64,000 nucleotides of DNA from Gemmatimonadaceae bacterium (GTDB taxonomy: Bacteria; Gemmatimonadota; Gemmatimonadetes; Gemmatimonadales; Gemmatimonadaceae): assembly GCA_036496605.1 (NCBI GenBank), contig DASXKV010000033.1, positions 1-64,000 on the forward strand, read 5' to 3'. The translations under genes were made by a program, and so were the position numbers. Below are positions 17,737-25,740 of the stretch, one piece after another (positions within the stretch are counted from its first letter, which is position 1; each line of letters begins with the position of its first letter). The notes below the pieces were generated by a model. The model did not search any database. It was not told the origin of the DNA and was given only the letters and a program-made list of their open reading frames with translations.

Positions 17737-19082
17737 TGCATCGCGAGACCATCGCGCTCCACTACGGCTACACCGCCGACGAATCCGCGCCCACGACCGC
17801 GGTCCCGATCTACCAGTCGGCTGCGTACGAATTCGAGAGCGCCGAGCATGCGGCGGCGCTCTTCAATCTCGAGGTCGATGGCTTTCGCTACTCGCGCATC
17901 AGCAATCCGACGACGAACGTGCTCGAGCGGCGCGTCGCCGCGATGGAGGGTGGCCTCGAAGCGCTCTGCGTGAGCTCCGGCCAGGCGGCGATGCATTTCG
18001 CCACGCTCAACGTGACGGCGCCCGGCACCAATATCGTGTCCGTGCCCCAGCTCTACGGAACCACGTACACGCTCTTCGCGCATCTGCTTCCGAAGATGGG
18101 TGTCACCGTGCGTTTCGCGGCCAACGACACGTCGGCCGCGATCGACGAACTCATCGACGACGACACCCGCGCCGTCTACTGCGAGAGCGTGGGCAATCCG
18201 GCGGGGAATGTTTGCGACATCGACGCACTCGCGAAGGTCGCGCATGCGCATGGCGTGCCGCTCATCGTCGACAACACCGTGCCGACGCCGATCCTGCTGC
18301 GGCCGATCGAGTTCGGTGCCGACATCGTCGTGCACTCGCTCACGAAGTTCATGGGGGGCCACGGCACGACGATGGGCGGGATCATCGTCGACAGCGGGCA
18401 ATTCCCATGGGTGAAGCATGCGAGCCGCTTTCCGATGTTCACGGAGCCGGACGTGTCCTATCACGACCTCGTGTACACGGAGCAGTTCGGTGCGGTGGCA
18501 TATATCGGCCGCTGCCGAAGTGTGTACCAGCGCACGCTCGGCTCCGTGCTCTCCCCGTTCAATGCATTCTTGCTGCTACAAGGGATCGAATCGGTCGCGC
18601 TACGCATGGAGCGGCACGTCGAGAATGCGCGGCGGGTGGCGGAGTTTCTTCGCGACGATGTGCGCGTCGAGTGGCTGAATTACGCCGGCTTCCCGGAGAG
18701 TCCGTACTATGCGCTCGCGCAGAGGTACCTCGGCGGCCGCGCCTCTAGCATCATGACCTTCGGCATTCGGGGCGGCCTGACGGCGGGCACACGCTTTTAC
18801 AATGCGCTCGGCCTCATCAAGCGCGTTGTCAATCTCGGCGACTCGAAGTCGCTCGCCTGCCATCCGGCCTCGACGACACATCGGCAGATGACGCCCGCCG
18901 AGCAAGTCAAAGCGGGCGTCTCGCCGGAGATGATCCGGCTCAGCATCGGAATCGAGCACATCGACGACATTCTTGCGGATCTCGACCAGGCGCTCGAAGC
19001 TGCCGCCCCGATCCGACCGAGTGCGCAGCCGCCGACCACCGCGCCCAGTCGCGACTTTGTTTCGCAAGCATCCACACAATGA
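17736..19082 (+). CDS. MetY-like PLP enzyme (O-acylhomoserine sulfhydrylase / Cys-Met metabolism family)
   Basis: A 448-residue cystathionine-gamma-synthase-family PLP enzyme, closest by motif to O-acetylhomoserine sulfhydrylase (MetY). It opens with [14 protein letters not shown] and [19 protein letters not shown]. The phosphate-binding area is [20 protein letters not shown]. Asp179 (IVDNTVPTP) would pair with the PLP ring nitrogen, and Lys204 ([11 protein letters not shown]) forms the Schiff base. Length fits MetY (about 430) better than MetB (about 385). These enzymes swap the acyl group of O-acylhomoserine for a thiol or another nucleophile. The next gene encodes the matching homoserine acyltransferase and overlaps it by ATGA, so a linked gamma-replacement step is likely. 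The position inside an aminoacyl-carrier cluster suggests a specialised rather than housekeeping role. Confidence 0.9.
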   Translation: MHRETIALHYGYTADESAPTTAVPIYQSAAYEFESAEHAAALFNLEVDGFRYSRISNPTTNVLERRVAAMEGGLEALCVSSGQAAMHFATLNVTAPGTNIVSVPQLYGTTYTLFAHLLPKMGVTVRFAANDTSAAIDELIDDDTRAVYCESVGNPAGNVCDIDALAKVAHAHGVPLIVDNTVPTPILLRPIEFGADIVVHSLTKFMGGHGTTMGGIIVDSGQFPWVKHASRFPMFTEPDVSYHDLVYTEQFGAVAYIGRCRSVYQRTLGSVLSPFNAFLLLQGIESVALRMERHVENARRVAEFLRDDVRVEWLNYAGFPESPYYALAQRYLGGRASSIMTFGIRGGLTAGTRFYNALGLIKRVVNLGDSKSLACHPASTTHRQMTPAEQVKAGVSPEMIRLSIGIEHIDDILADLDQALEAAAPIRPSAQPPTTAPSRDFVSQASTQ

Positions 19083-20074
19083 GCAACGCGCCCTTCGACT
19101 CGCCGGGTGAAGCGATGCAGACGCGTCGATGTGCGCGCGAGCCGATCGTGATTGGCCTCGTGAACAACATGCCCGACGCGGCGCTGCAGACGACGGAGGA
19201 GCAGTTCAGCGCCTTGCTCCGCGTCGCCGGTATCGACGACGACGTGCGACTCCGGCTGTTCTCGTTCCCCGAGCTCATTCGCGGTGAAATTGGCCGCGCG
19301 TACGTCGCTGAACACTACGAACCGATCGACGCGCTGTGGAGTGGTGAGTTCGACGGCCTGATTGTGACCGGCGCCGAGCCTCGGACAGCGAGTCTGCCTG
19401 ACGAAGTCTATTGGCAGTCACTCACGCGTCTCGTCGACATCGCAAACGAGAGCCACACGCCGACGGTTTGGTCGTGCCTCGCCGCGCACGCCGCTGTGCG
19501 GTACCTCGACGGAATCGAGCGGCAACGACTTCCGAAAAAGATCTCCGGGCTCTTTCGCTGCACCAAAATTGCCGATCATCCGTTGGTCGCTGGTCTGCCG
19601 TTCAGTTGGCGGATTCCACACTCGCGGCTCAACACGCTCGATCCGGAGCAGCTTCGTGCGGCAGGATACGAGATCCTGTCGTTCTCGGATGAAGCAGGCG
19701 TCGACGCATTCATTCAGCGACGCCAGGCGTTGTTCCTGTTCTATCAAGGACATCCAGAGTACCACGCGGACACACTGCTCCGTGAGTATCGCCGCGACGT
19801 TGGGCGATTTCTCGACGGAACGATGACGAAATATCCAGAGATGCCGCGCGGTTACTTCGCGGCCGACAGGGCCCGCGAATTCGCCGGCTTTCGGGCGCGC
19901 GCGCAACGAAGTCGCACGCCCAGGCTCTTGGAGGAATTTCCGAGCATCGATGGCAGCGAAAAGACGCCGCACGTCTGGCGAGACATCGGCGTTCGGTTGT
20001 ATGCCAATTGGCTCGCGGTTCTCGCCGAGCATCGGCACGCGGCGGCAGCGCACGCGCACGCTACCTCACGATAG
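19079..20074 (+). CDS. MetA-family homoserine O-acyltransferase
   Basis: A 331-residue protein of the MetA/HTS family (homoserine O-succinyl- or O-acetyltransferase; glutamine-amidotransferase-like fold). NNMPDAALQTTEEQFSALLR is the N-terminal family block, and VTGAEPRTASLPDEVYW matches the ITGA...YW element. The nucleophile is Cys133 in VWSCLAAHAA, and the catalytic His225 and Glu227 come from YQGHPEYHADTLLREY. I cannot tell from the motif whether the acyl donor is acetyl- or succinyl-CoA. The start overlaps the stop of the MetY-like gene (ATGA, 19079-19082), so its product would feed that enzyme. The C-terminal tail after about residue 270 is variable and ends in an Ala/His-rich stretch. 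Confidence 0.88.
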   Translation: MSNAPFDSPGEAMQTRRCAREPIVIGLVNNMPDAALQTTEEQFSALLRVAGIDDDVRLRLFSFPELIRGEIGRAYVAEHYEPIDALWSGEFDGLIVTGAEPRTASLPDEVYWQSLTRLVDIANESHTPTVWSCLAAHAAVRYLDGIERQRLPKKISGLFRCTKIADHPLVAGLPFSWRIPHSRLNTLDPEQLRAAGYEILSFSDEAGVDAFIQRRQALFLFYQGHPEYHADTLLREYRRDVGRFLDGTMTKYPEMPRGYFAADRAREFAGFRARAQRSRTPRLLEEFPSIDGSEKTPHVWRDIGVRLYANWLAVLAEHRHAAAAHAHATSR

Positions 20075-20079
20075 TCGGC

Positions 20080-21591
20080 ATGAGCGCGTCCGCCGTGAAG
20101 GACCCGATACCGCCTGTTGTGGCTCTTTTCCCGTCGTCCGACGAGCGCATGCGACTCGACGACTATCTCACGCGGGAGCTGCTGTGGGCAAACGAGCGCG
20201 TGGCGCGCGGCTCCGTGGTGCCAACCTTGGATATCGACGGGCTGCGCTCCGAGCTCGCACATTTCGATTTTCGGACACCGGTTGAGCTCGAGGAGCTGTT
20301 ACCGTGGACGATTGCACAGCTCGAGAAAGGCGTCGTCCACCTGACGAATCCGCGCTACTTCGGCTTGTTCAACCCGTCGCCGAGTTTCCCGGCGCTCTGT
20401 GGTGATCGCCTAACGGGAGCGTTCAATCCGCAGCTCGCGACCGCTACGACGTCGCCGGCTGCCGTGGAGATCGAGTCACATGTGATTCGTGCGATCGCGC
20501 GACGCGCGGGACTGCCGCCGGCGTCGAGAGGTCACTTCACCTCGGGCGGATCCGAAGCGAATTACACCGCGGTCCTCTGCGCGTTGACACGTGCGAACGA
20601 TCGGTTCGCTCTGGAGGGCGCGCGCTCCTTCAGCGGACAGCCGGTGTTCTACATCTCGCGCGAGAGTCACCTGGCTTGGGTCAAGATCGCGCACCAGGCA
20701 GGCATCGGCCGCCGCGGTGTTAGGCAGGTCCCGACGGACGGGCGCGGTCGCATGGATGCGAACGCGCTCGCCCGGATGTTGAACGACGATGCTGCGAGCG
20801 GCTGCGTACCTGTCCTGATCGTCGCCACCGCCGGCACGACCAACGCCGGAATGATCGATCCGATCGGCAAATGCGCGGACCTCGCGCGCGATCGCGGGCT
20901 CTGGCTGCACGTCGACGCGGCGTGGGGCGGCGCGGTACTCGCCTCCGAACGGTTGCGCGACGCGCTCTCGGGCATCGAGCGCGCGACCTCCATCACTATC
21001 GATGCGCACAAGTGGCTCGCGACGACGATGGGTTGCGGCATGTTCATCACGCGCGATCCCGAGATCTTGGCGTCGACCTTTCAGGTATCGACGGGGTTCA
21101 TGCCGTCCAACACCGCCATGGTCGACCCGTACGTCACCACGGCGCAATGGTCGCGGCGATTCCTCGGCCTTCGGCTGTTCCTGTCGCTCGGCGCCGCGGG
21201 CTGGCCTGGCTACGCACAGCACGTGGAGCGGTCCGTCGACCTCATTGCGAGCCTCCGCGAGTCATTGAAGGCTCGACGGTGGCGTATCGCGAACGACTCG
21301 TCGCTCGCGGTGCTCTGCGTCGAGCCGCCGCTCGGCGCGCCCGACGCGCGCACGCTCGCGAAGCGTGTGCTGGCCTCCGGACGCGCCTGGGTGGCGGTCG
21401 CGACCTACGAGGGACGGGACGTGATCAGAATCTGCTTAACGCATGGCGAGGCAACGATAGCGGACATTCACGAGCTCGTCGCCGCGCTGACCGATGCATG
21501 TTCGGCGGTACCTAACGACGGAACCGCCACTGACGTGAACGTTGTTGCACCGCGCTTTCTCACTCCTAGCTCTCGAGGGCACGATGGCTGA
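20080..21591 (+). CDS. PLP-dependent group II amino acid decarboxylase
   Basis: A 503-residue fold-type I decarboxylase of the glutamate/aromatic-amino-acid decarboxylase family. The substrate-side N-terminal block has HLTNPRYFGLFNPSPSFPA. FTSGGSEANYTAVLCALTRA binds the PLP phosphate. His197 (SRESHLAW) stacks on the ring, Asp279 (LHVDAAWGG) contacts its nitrogen, and Lys311 (TIDAHKWLATTMGCG) is the Schiff-base lysine. The family removes the alpha-carboxyl of an amino acid to give an amine; some members also do decarboxylative oxidation. The substrate cannot be read from sequence. It begins 5 nt after the MetA-family gene and its end overlaps the carrier-protein start by 8 nt, so it belongs to the same pathway. 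Confidence 0.9.
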   Translation: MSASAVKDPIPPVVALFPSSDERMRLDDYLTRELLWANERVARGSVVPTLDIDGLRSELAHFDFRTPVELEELLPWTIAQLEKGVVHLTNPRYFGLFNPSPSFPALCGDRLTGAFNPQLATATTSPAAVEIESHVIRAIARRAGLPPASRGHFTSGGSEANYTAVLCALTRANDRFALEGARSFSGQPVFYISRESHLAWVKIAHQAGIGRRGVRQVPTDGRGRMDANALARMLNDDAASGCVPVLIVATAGTTNAGMIDPIGKCADLARDRGLWLHVDAAWGGAVLASERLRDALSGIERATSITIDAHKWLATTMGCGMFITRDPEILASTFQVSTGFMPSNTAMVDPYVTTAQWSRRFLGLRLFLSLGAAGWPGYAQHVERSVDLIASLRESLKARRWRIANDSSLAVLCVEPPLGAPDARTLAKRVLASGRAWVAVATYEGRDVIRICLTHGEATIADIHELVAALTDACSAVPNDGTATDVNVVAPRFLTPSSRGHDG

Positions 21592-21847
21592 CAGCATCCG
21601 AACAACGATCGTTTCTCACTTCGAGCAGATCGCCACCGAGCAAAGGCACAAGCTGGCCGACCTCACGGACGATCGACCGCTCATGGAATCCGGTCTCGAT
21701 TCGCTCGCCTTCGCGGTGCTCGTCGCTCGGCTCGAGGACGCACTCGGAGTCGACCCCTTTGGCGCCTCGCAAAGCGGCGAGTTTCCCGTCACGTTCGGCG
21801 ACTTCGTACAGATGTACGAGAAACTGAACGAGAACGTCGCTACGTAG
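21584..21847 (+). CDS. Stand-alone acyl/aminoacyl carrier protein
   Basis: An 87-residue phosphopantetheine-binding carrier protein with the site ESGLDSLAFAVLVARLED; Ser40 would carry the 4'-phosphopantetheine arm. It is acidic and of normal length. The ATG at 21584 lies inside the last codons of the decarboxylase gene (8-nt overlap), and the longer upstream frame is only the antecedent coding sequence. The operon contains an amino acid:[carrier protein] ligase, the known partner of such isolated carriers, so I infer that this protein holds an activated amino acid rather than a fatty acid. No fatty-acid or polyketide synthase gene is nearby. Confidence 0.93.
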   Translation: MADSIRTTIVSHFEQIATEQRHKLADLTDDRPLMESGLDSLAFAVLVARLEDALGVDPFGASQSGEFPVTFGDFVQMYEKLNENVAT

Positions 21848-21858
21848 CACATCGTCCG

Positions 21859-22389
21859 ATGGATACCGAGACTTTTCGTCGGCTTCTGAGTCGCTTCGCG
21901 TCCGGGATCGCCATCATTACTGCCCGCGCTGGTGAACGCGACGTCGGCATGACGGTGAGCGCTTTTTGCTCAGTGAGTCTATCGCCGCCACTCGTGCTGG
22001 TCTGCGTCGACCGCAACGCGTCCATGCATGATCTCCTGCTGCGTCATCCTCAAATGGGTATCAGCATTGTGGCGTGCGAGAACGAGCAGCATTGTCGGCG
22101 CTTTGCCGACAAGAACGAGACGCAGCGCTTCGAGGGCGTTCCTCTTAGGCGCGGCAAAAGCGCGGTCGCGCTGCTCGAGGATGCGATGGCGCACCTCGAG
22201 TGTCGGCTAGTGCATCACTGCGAGGCGGGCGACCACACGATCTTCATTGCCGAAGTTGAGGATGGTGCAATGCGAGACGGCCAGCCGCTGCTGTACTATC
22301 GAGGCCACTACGCTCAGCTCGCGACGTCGCGAGGGGAGCAGCACCGGCCAAGGCGAGGACTGCGTACGCTGTCGCCGCGTCGCTCATGA
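21859..22389 (+). CDS. Flavin reductase (HpaC/DIM6-NTAB FMN-binding split-barrel family)
   Basis: A 176-residue flavin reductase-like protein with the family opening RRLLSRFASGIAIITARA, the flavin contact block GMTVSAFCSVSLSPPLVLV, and the closing DGQPLLYYRGHYAQL. Homologues use NAD(P)H to supply reduced FMN or FAD to a partner oxygenase. Its place at the end of the cluster suggests it serves the acyl-CoA-dehydrogenase-fold flavoprotein encoded at its start. It begins 11 nt after the carrier-protein stop. The last 20 or so residues (rich in Arg) go beyond the usual end and overlap, on the other strand, the 3' end of the CxxCH protein gene. Confidence 0.88.
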   Translation: MDTETFRRLLSRFASGIAIITARAGERDVGMTVSAFCSVSLSPPLVLVCVDRNASMHDLLLRHPQMGISIVACENEQHCRRFADKNETQRFEGVPLRRGKSAVALLEDAMAHLECRLVHHCEAGDHTIFIAEVEDGAMRDGQPLLYYRGHYAQLATSRGEQHRPRRGLRTLSPRRS

Positions 22390-23506
22390 ACTTGCCGACG
22401 TTACTCGCCGGGTTGCGCTCTTTGTTCAGTGATGAGGCATGCCACATTCCTGTTGCGGGATCCTGGTGCTGCGCGAGCCACGCCAGCGCCCGCGACAGGT
22501 GTGGCTCGCTCGGCGCACTTCCCGCGCGCTCCAGTGCGTAGGCGACGAGCCCTGTCGCCACTCCGTCTCCTGCCGAGTCGGAGGGCGCACTCGGCGCGGC
22601 ACGCCAATGCCCGAGTGACGTCAACCGCCAGGCGCCATCGGGCTCCTGTGCCTGCCACAGCGCAGCGATAATCGAATGCTGCTCGTCCTTCGAGAGCAGG
22701 GATGGCAATTTCGCCGAGGCCCACAGCAACATCGCGCGGTTGAACAACCGTGGATCATCCCTTCGCAAGAGTCGACGCCAGACGGATTGGTCAACGTGCT
22801 CTCGAAGGTACGTCCGCAGCCGCTCCACGTTAGGCTGGATTTCACTGCTCTGGGCAAAGTTCTGCGGCTCCGTTCCGATCGCGAGGGCCGCGAGCGCAGC
22901 GCCGAAGTACACGGCGGTCTTCGACTCCCACGGTCGTAGCGCGAAATTCAACCATTGCCAGGCGCCGGCGTCTTCACCCGTCGTCTGCTGCAGGGCAAAC
23001 ATGTTTGCGAATGCTTCACGTGCCTCCGCGCTCACCACGCCCGAGCGCTCGTCTCGCGACGCAAGCACGAGCGCATTGAGCACGGATTCGGTGCCTCTCG
23101 ACTCGATCGCTTTGATGCGACCGTTCGGCGTCGTGTCTCCGTAGTATGGCTTCATGTCACTCCACGAGCGGACGCGCGTCGTGACATCGGCAACAAGCTT
23201 TCGCTCCATCGGCGTGGGCTCATTGTCGTGCAGAATGCCGCTGAGCGCCGGCCTTGCCAGTGCGTACGGGAGCGCTGTGTGACAGGAGACGCACACCGTA
23301 CCATGATCGCGAGCGGACTTCGGCCAGGTCTGCCACCAATTCACGCGCTGGTCGAGGTGTGCGGCAGCCGACTGCGGATTCCAGGTCGAAGGCGCAACGG
23401 GTAGCGCTGCCGCGCCAGGCCGCGATGCCGCCTCACCGCCAATCAGAATGGCCGAGGCCGCGGCGAGAGCAACCGCCGCGAATGCAATCGTCTTCGCTTT
23501 TCTCAT
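22244..23506 (-). CDS. Exported CxxCH protein with terpene-cyclase-like alpha-toroid repeats
   Basis: A 420-residue exported protein. The ATG at 23506 is preceded by AAGGAG and opens a signal sequence (MRKAKTIAFAAVALAAASAI). A single c-type haem site, CVSCH, lies at residues 72-76 (HGTVCVSCHTALPYAL). The rest looks like the (alpha/alpha)-toroid of squalene-hopene-cyclase or prenyltransferase-like proteins: AALWQAQEPDGAWRLTSLGH and ALAWLAQHQDPATGMWHASS are typical repeat units. I see no DxDD cyclase motif, so it is probably not a cyclase. A haem attached to this fold suggests electron transfer or a structural role. Its 3' end overlaps the flavin reductase gene by 146 nt in convergent orientation. 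Function is unknown. Confidence 0.8.
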   Translation of the reverse strand: MRKAKTIAFAAVALAAASAILIGGEAASRPGAAALPVAPSTWNPQSAAAHLDQRVNWWQTWPKSARDHGTVCVSCHTALPYALARPALSGILHDNEPTPMERKLVADVTTRVRSWSDMKPYYGDTTPNGRIKAIESRGTESVLNALVLASRDERSGVVSAEAREAFANMFALQQTTGEDAGAWQWLNFALRPWESKTAVYFGAALAALAIGTEPQNFAQSSEIQPNVERLRTYLREHVDQSVWRRLLRRDDPRLFNRAMLLWASAKLPSLLSKDEQHSIIAALWQAQEPDGAWRLTSLGHWRAAPSAPSDSAGDGVATGLVAYALERAGSAPSEPHLSRALAWLAQHQDPATGMWHASSLNKERNPASNVGKFMSDAATAYAVLALAGAAPLATSRAERSGLDSTAAAGRLALHHPQLRQ

Positions 23507-23565
23507 GAAAGGCTCCTTCGCCTCTGGGAGTGCATTTGAAAACTTGGTAACGTGCCCTTGCGACG

Positions 23566-24516
23566 TCAACGATCCAACTCAGGATGGGCAGCGGCCCACG
23601 CCAGCATGTCGCGGCGCTTCCAGACAACGAGACCGATTGTGGGTTTGAAGCGGCCCTCGTCGAAGGCACGTTGTCGTTCAACACTCCGTGTGAACACGCC
23701 AGAATCAGGCGCCGCCCGACCCGTTGTCGCCATCACGGCACCATGGTCGGCGAATACTTTGTTCAACCACGCCAGATGCGGCGAGACCTCGAATGTCGCG
23801 GGTGAATGCAGCCACGCAGAGGCAATCAGACCTTTTACTTCAGGCTGCAATTCCATCGATCGCGCCATTCGGTAATACGATTTGAGCGCCTCGCCCTCGA
23901 AGAGCGCATGCACTGGATGGGTGACGGGCATGTGGACGAAAAAGGCCGGACCCAAGCCGCGCCATTGGAAAGCAACGACCGACAGCAGGCGGCCCAAAGC
24001 CGGTAGCGGACGAACTCGGTGAAACCATGAACGCGGGAAACCAGAGCGCTCCCAGTCGAACTGGCCCGCGGCAAACCGTCGCAGCGTCGCCATTTTGCAG
24101 AGCGATACAAATCGGCTGTCTGCTACGTTGAGCACCGTACGACTGTTGGCGAATCGCACCAGCCCCTCGCAGGTGATGCGCTTCACGGTGGGCGAAACGA
24201 GCGACGAACGGAGTTTGTCCCGGTAGGACAGCACCGCGTGGCCAAGAACAAATCGCTCGAAGGCGCCCGGCGCGACATCGGTTGCGGCGTGCACGACTTT
24301 CTGAATGGCCTCGAGGCGGCGCCGGGTTGGCGGCAGCTCGCTGATCGTCGCCGCTTCACGCACGCATTCGCCGACATCGATCGCCGCTGCCTCGAGAGCG
24401 CACGCGACCGCTCGCAGCTCCGGTGACGCGAGAACGCTCGACCACGTGTCCTGCACCGTCGCGAAATGGTCGACGCAGTCGGACATGGCGGCCACGTCAA
24501 ACATGCAACCGTCCAT
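23566..24516 (-). CDS. Conserved-looking protein of unknown function
   Basis: A 316-residue, probably soluble protein; I do not recognise its family. It has no signal peptide and no clear membrane segment. It is mostly helical by composition, with many aromatic residues in the second half (RGLGPAFFVHMPVTHPVHAL, SAWLHSPATFEVSPHLAWLN). Codon use is like that of its neighbours. Its first 20 nt overlap the end of the deacetylase gene upstream, so it is probably translated as the second gene of that operon. ATGs at 24504 and 24486 are alternative starts; none has a strong ribosome site. The pairing with the deacetylase and the polysaccharide locus suggests an envelope or polysaccharide role, but this is only context. 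Confidence 0.7.
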   Translation of the reverse strand: MDGCMFDVAAMSDCVDHFATVQDTWSSVLASPELRAVACALEAAAIDVGECVREAATISELPPTRRRLEAIQKVVHAATDVAPGAFERFVLGHAVLSYRDKLRSSLVSPTVKRITCEGLVRFANSRTVLNVADSRFVSLCKMATLRRFAAGQFDWERSGFPRSWFHRVRPLPALGRLLSVVAFQWRGLGPAFFVHMPVTHPVHALFEGEALKSYYRMARSMELQPEVKGLIASAWLHSPATFEVSPHLAWLNKVFADHGAVMATTGRAAPDSGVFTRSVERQRAFDEGRFKPTIGLVVWKRRDMLAWAAAHPELDR

Positions 24517-25570
24517 AACTGCGCCGGCCCGGCAATAATGCGGCGGCGCCGCTGAGCCATCCGTCGAACTTCGCGTCCGACACGAGCTGAGTATCCACGA
24601 AGCGCGGCAAGAGCAGCCGCGAGCTTCGGGAGCTGACGAGGCCAGGATCGCAGGTGGTCGCGCTCTCCACCTGCTCGCTCTCGAGAGACGGCAGCAGCGC
24701 GCGGTCGTAGAGCCCGGATGGATAGCAGAAATGACGCGCCGGCTGATTCGTTAGGCGCTCGATTCGCACGCGGTTGTCGCGGATCTCGCGGCGGACCGAC
24801 TCCGCGTCGTCAACGATCCGGTGACGATGCGTGTGTAACTGGAAGTCAACGCCCTGAGCCGCAAGCTCGGTGACTTCCTCGGTGTTCATCAGGTGCAGGA
24901 TCCGCTTCGCGCGGAGCTCATCGTAGTCGACTCCGATGAGTTGCGCTAACCGGCCGGCCATCTCGTCTTTCTCGCGAGCGGTCATATGATCGCGCGCGGC
25001 CGCGTCGAGCATCGCCTGCACGACGGAATCTCGGCTGCCGGCACTTGCCAGCGGGAAAGAGCGGTCCGCACCAGTCAGAGCACGGACGTTCAGCGAACCG
25101 ATATGCCGCGCCTTCCAGAGCATGTACGAGCAGGCTGGCCCGAACACCGGTCGGTTGTACTCGCAGTAATAGGTGGTGAGGTAGACAGTTGCCGGGAAGC
25201 CGTGCGCCTTCAACGCGGGAAAGACCCGGGCAGAGAAATCGAAGGAGCCGTCGTCGAAGGTCAAGGCAACACTGCGGGGAGGGAGACGAGACTGATCGAG
25301 CGCAACGAGTGCGTCGGCGAGCGGCAGCACGGTGTAGCTGCCCCGTTCGAGCGCAGCGAGCCGCGACTCGAACTTCGATGGCGACATGTAGAGCTCGGGA
25401 TTCCATTGATGCTCGTCATCGAGGGATACACCGTGGTACGCGAGGATCAGGAGACGCTGCTGGCGCCAACGGCTGTCGCGGACGCGATCGAGCACGCCGG
25501 TGCGATGCACCGCACTAAGAAGGACCGATTTCGCCGCCCGGAGGACCTGACGCACTAGTGGCTTTTCCAT
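24497..25570 (-). CDS. Polysaccharide deacetylase (NodB family)
   Basis: A 357-residue carbohydrate esterase family 4 protein. The metal-binding start motif is VALTFDDGSFDFSARVFPAL; the second metal motif H(S/T)xxH appears as FQLHTHRHR. FCYPSGLYDRALLPSL is the later substrate-side motif. YHGVSLDDEHQWNPELYMSP is like the opening of deacetylases from XrtA-type exopolysaccharide loci. There is no cleavable signal, so it may act in the cytoplasm or at the membrane via LRAAKSVLLSAVHRTGVL. It would remove N-acetyl (or O-acetyl) groups from the polymer or its precursor. It starts at ATG 25570 (GAGACGGAG upstream) and diverges from the lyase gene across a 150-bp promoter region. Confidence 0.88.
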   Translation of the reverse strand: MEKPLVRQVLRAAKSVLLSAVHRTGVLDRVRDSRWRQQRLLILAYHGVSLDDEHQWNPELYMSPSKFESRLAALERGSYTVLPLADALVALDQSRLPPRSVALTFDDGSFDFSARVFPALKAHGFPATVYLTTYYCEYNRPVFGPACSYMLWKARHIGSLNVRALTGADRSFPLASAGSRDSVVQAMLDAAARDHMTAREKDEMAGRLAQLIGVDYDELRAKRILHLMNTEEVTELAAQGVDFQLHTHRHRIVDDAESVRREIRDNRVRIERLTNQPARHFCYPSGLYDRALLPSLESEQVESATTCDPGLVSSRSSRLLLPRFVDTQLVSDAKFDGWLSGAAALLPGRRSYGRLHV

Positions 25571-25631
25571 CTCCGTCTCGCCGGACCAAGGTGCAAGCCC
25601 GGGACCGCAAGGCGTCATGTGCAAGAGCAGT

Positions 25632-25740
25632 GTGGCCCGATTGTCGCATCCGAGAGGGCTGCCCACGCGCTCCGCGGCGGGGCTTCGAGATCAATCCATG
25701 TCCGTCACCAACGTCGGTGATGCCTCGACTCCTCGAGCGC
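25632..25740 (+). promoter_or_regulatory. Shared 5' leader, copy A (upstream of and into the heparinase-type gene)
   Basis: This 109-nt segment is about 80% identical by eye to 36145-36254. Identical runs include ACGCGCTCCGCGGCGGGGC, GTCCGTCACCAACG and CGGTGATGCCTCGA, the last holding the start codon (ATG at 25720). Similarity covers 88 nt of untranslated sequence plus the first codons (MPR). No ordinary ribosome site precedes the ATG (CACCAACGTCGGTG). The match extends across a non-coding divergent region, so it is likely a shared regulatory leader, promoter or translation element. Confidence 0.7.

Noticed and set aside
17736-20074. MetY-like and MetA-family genes as ordinary methionine biosynthesis only
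   Set aside because: They are locked by overlaps into an operon with carrier-protein and ligase genes, so a purely housekeeping reading is less likely, though it cannot be excluded from this window alone.
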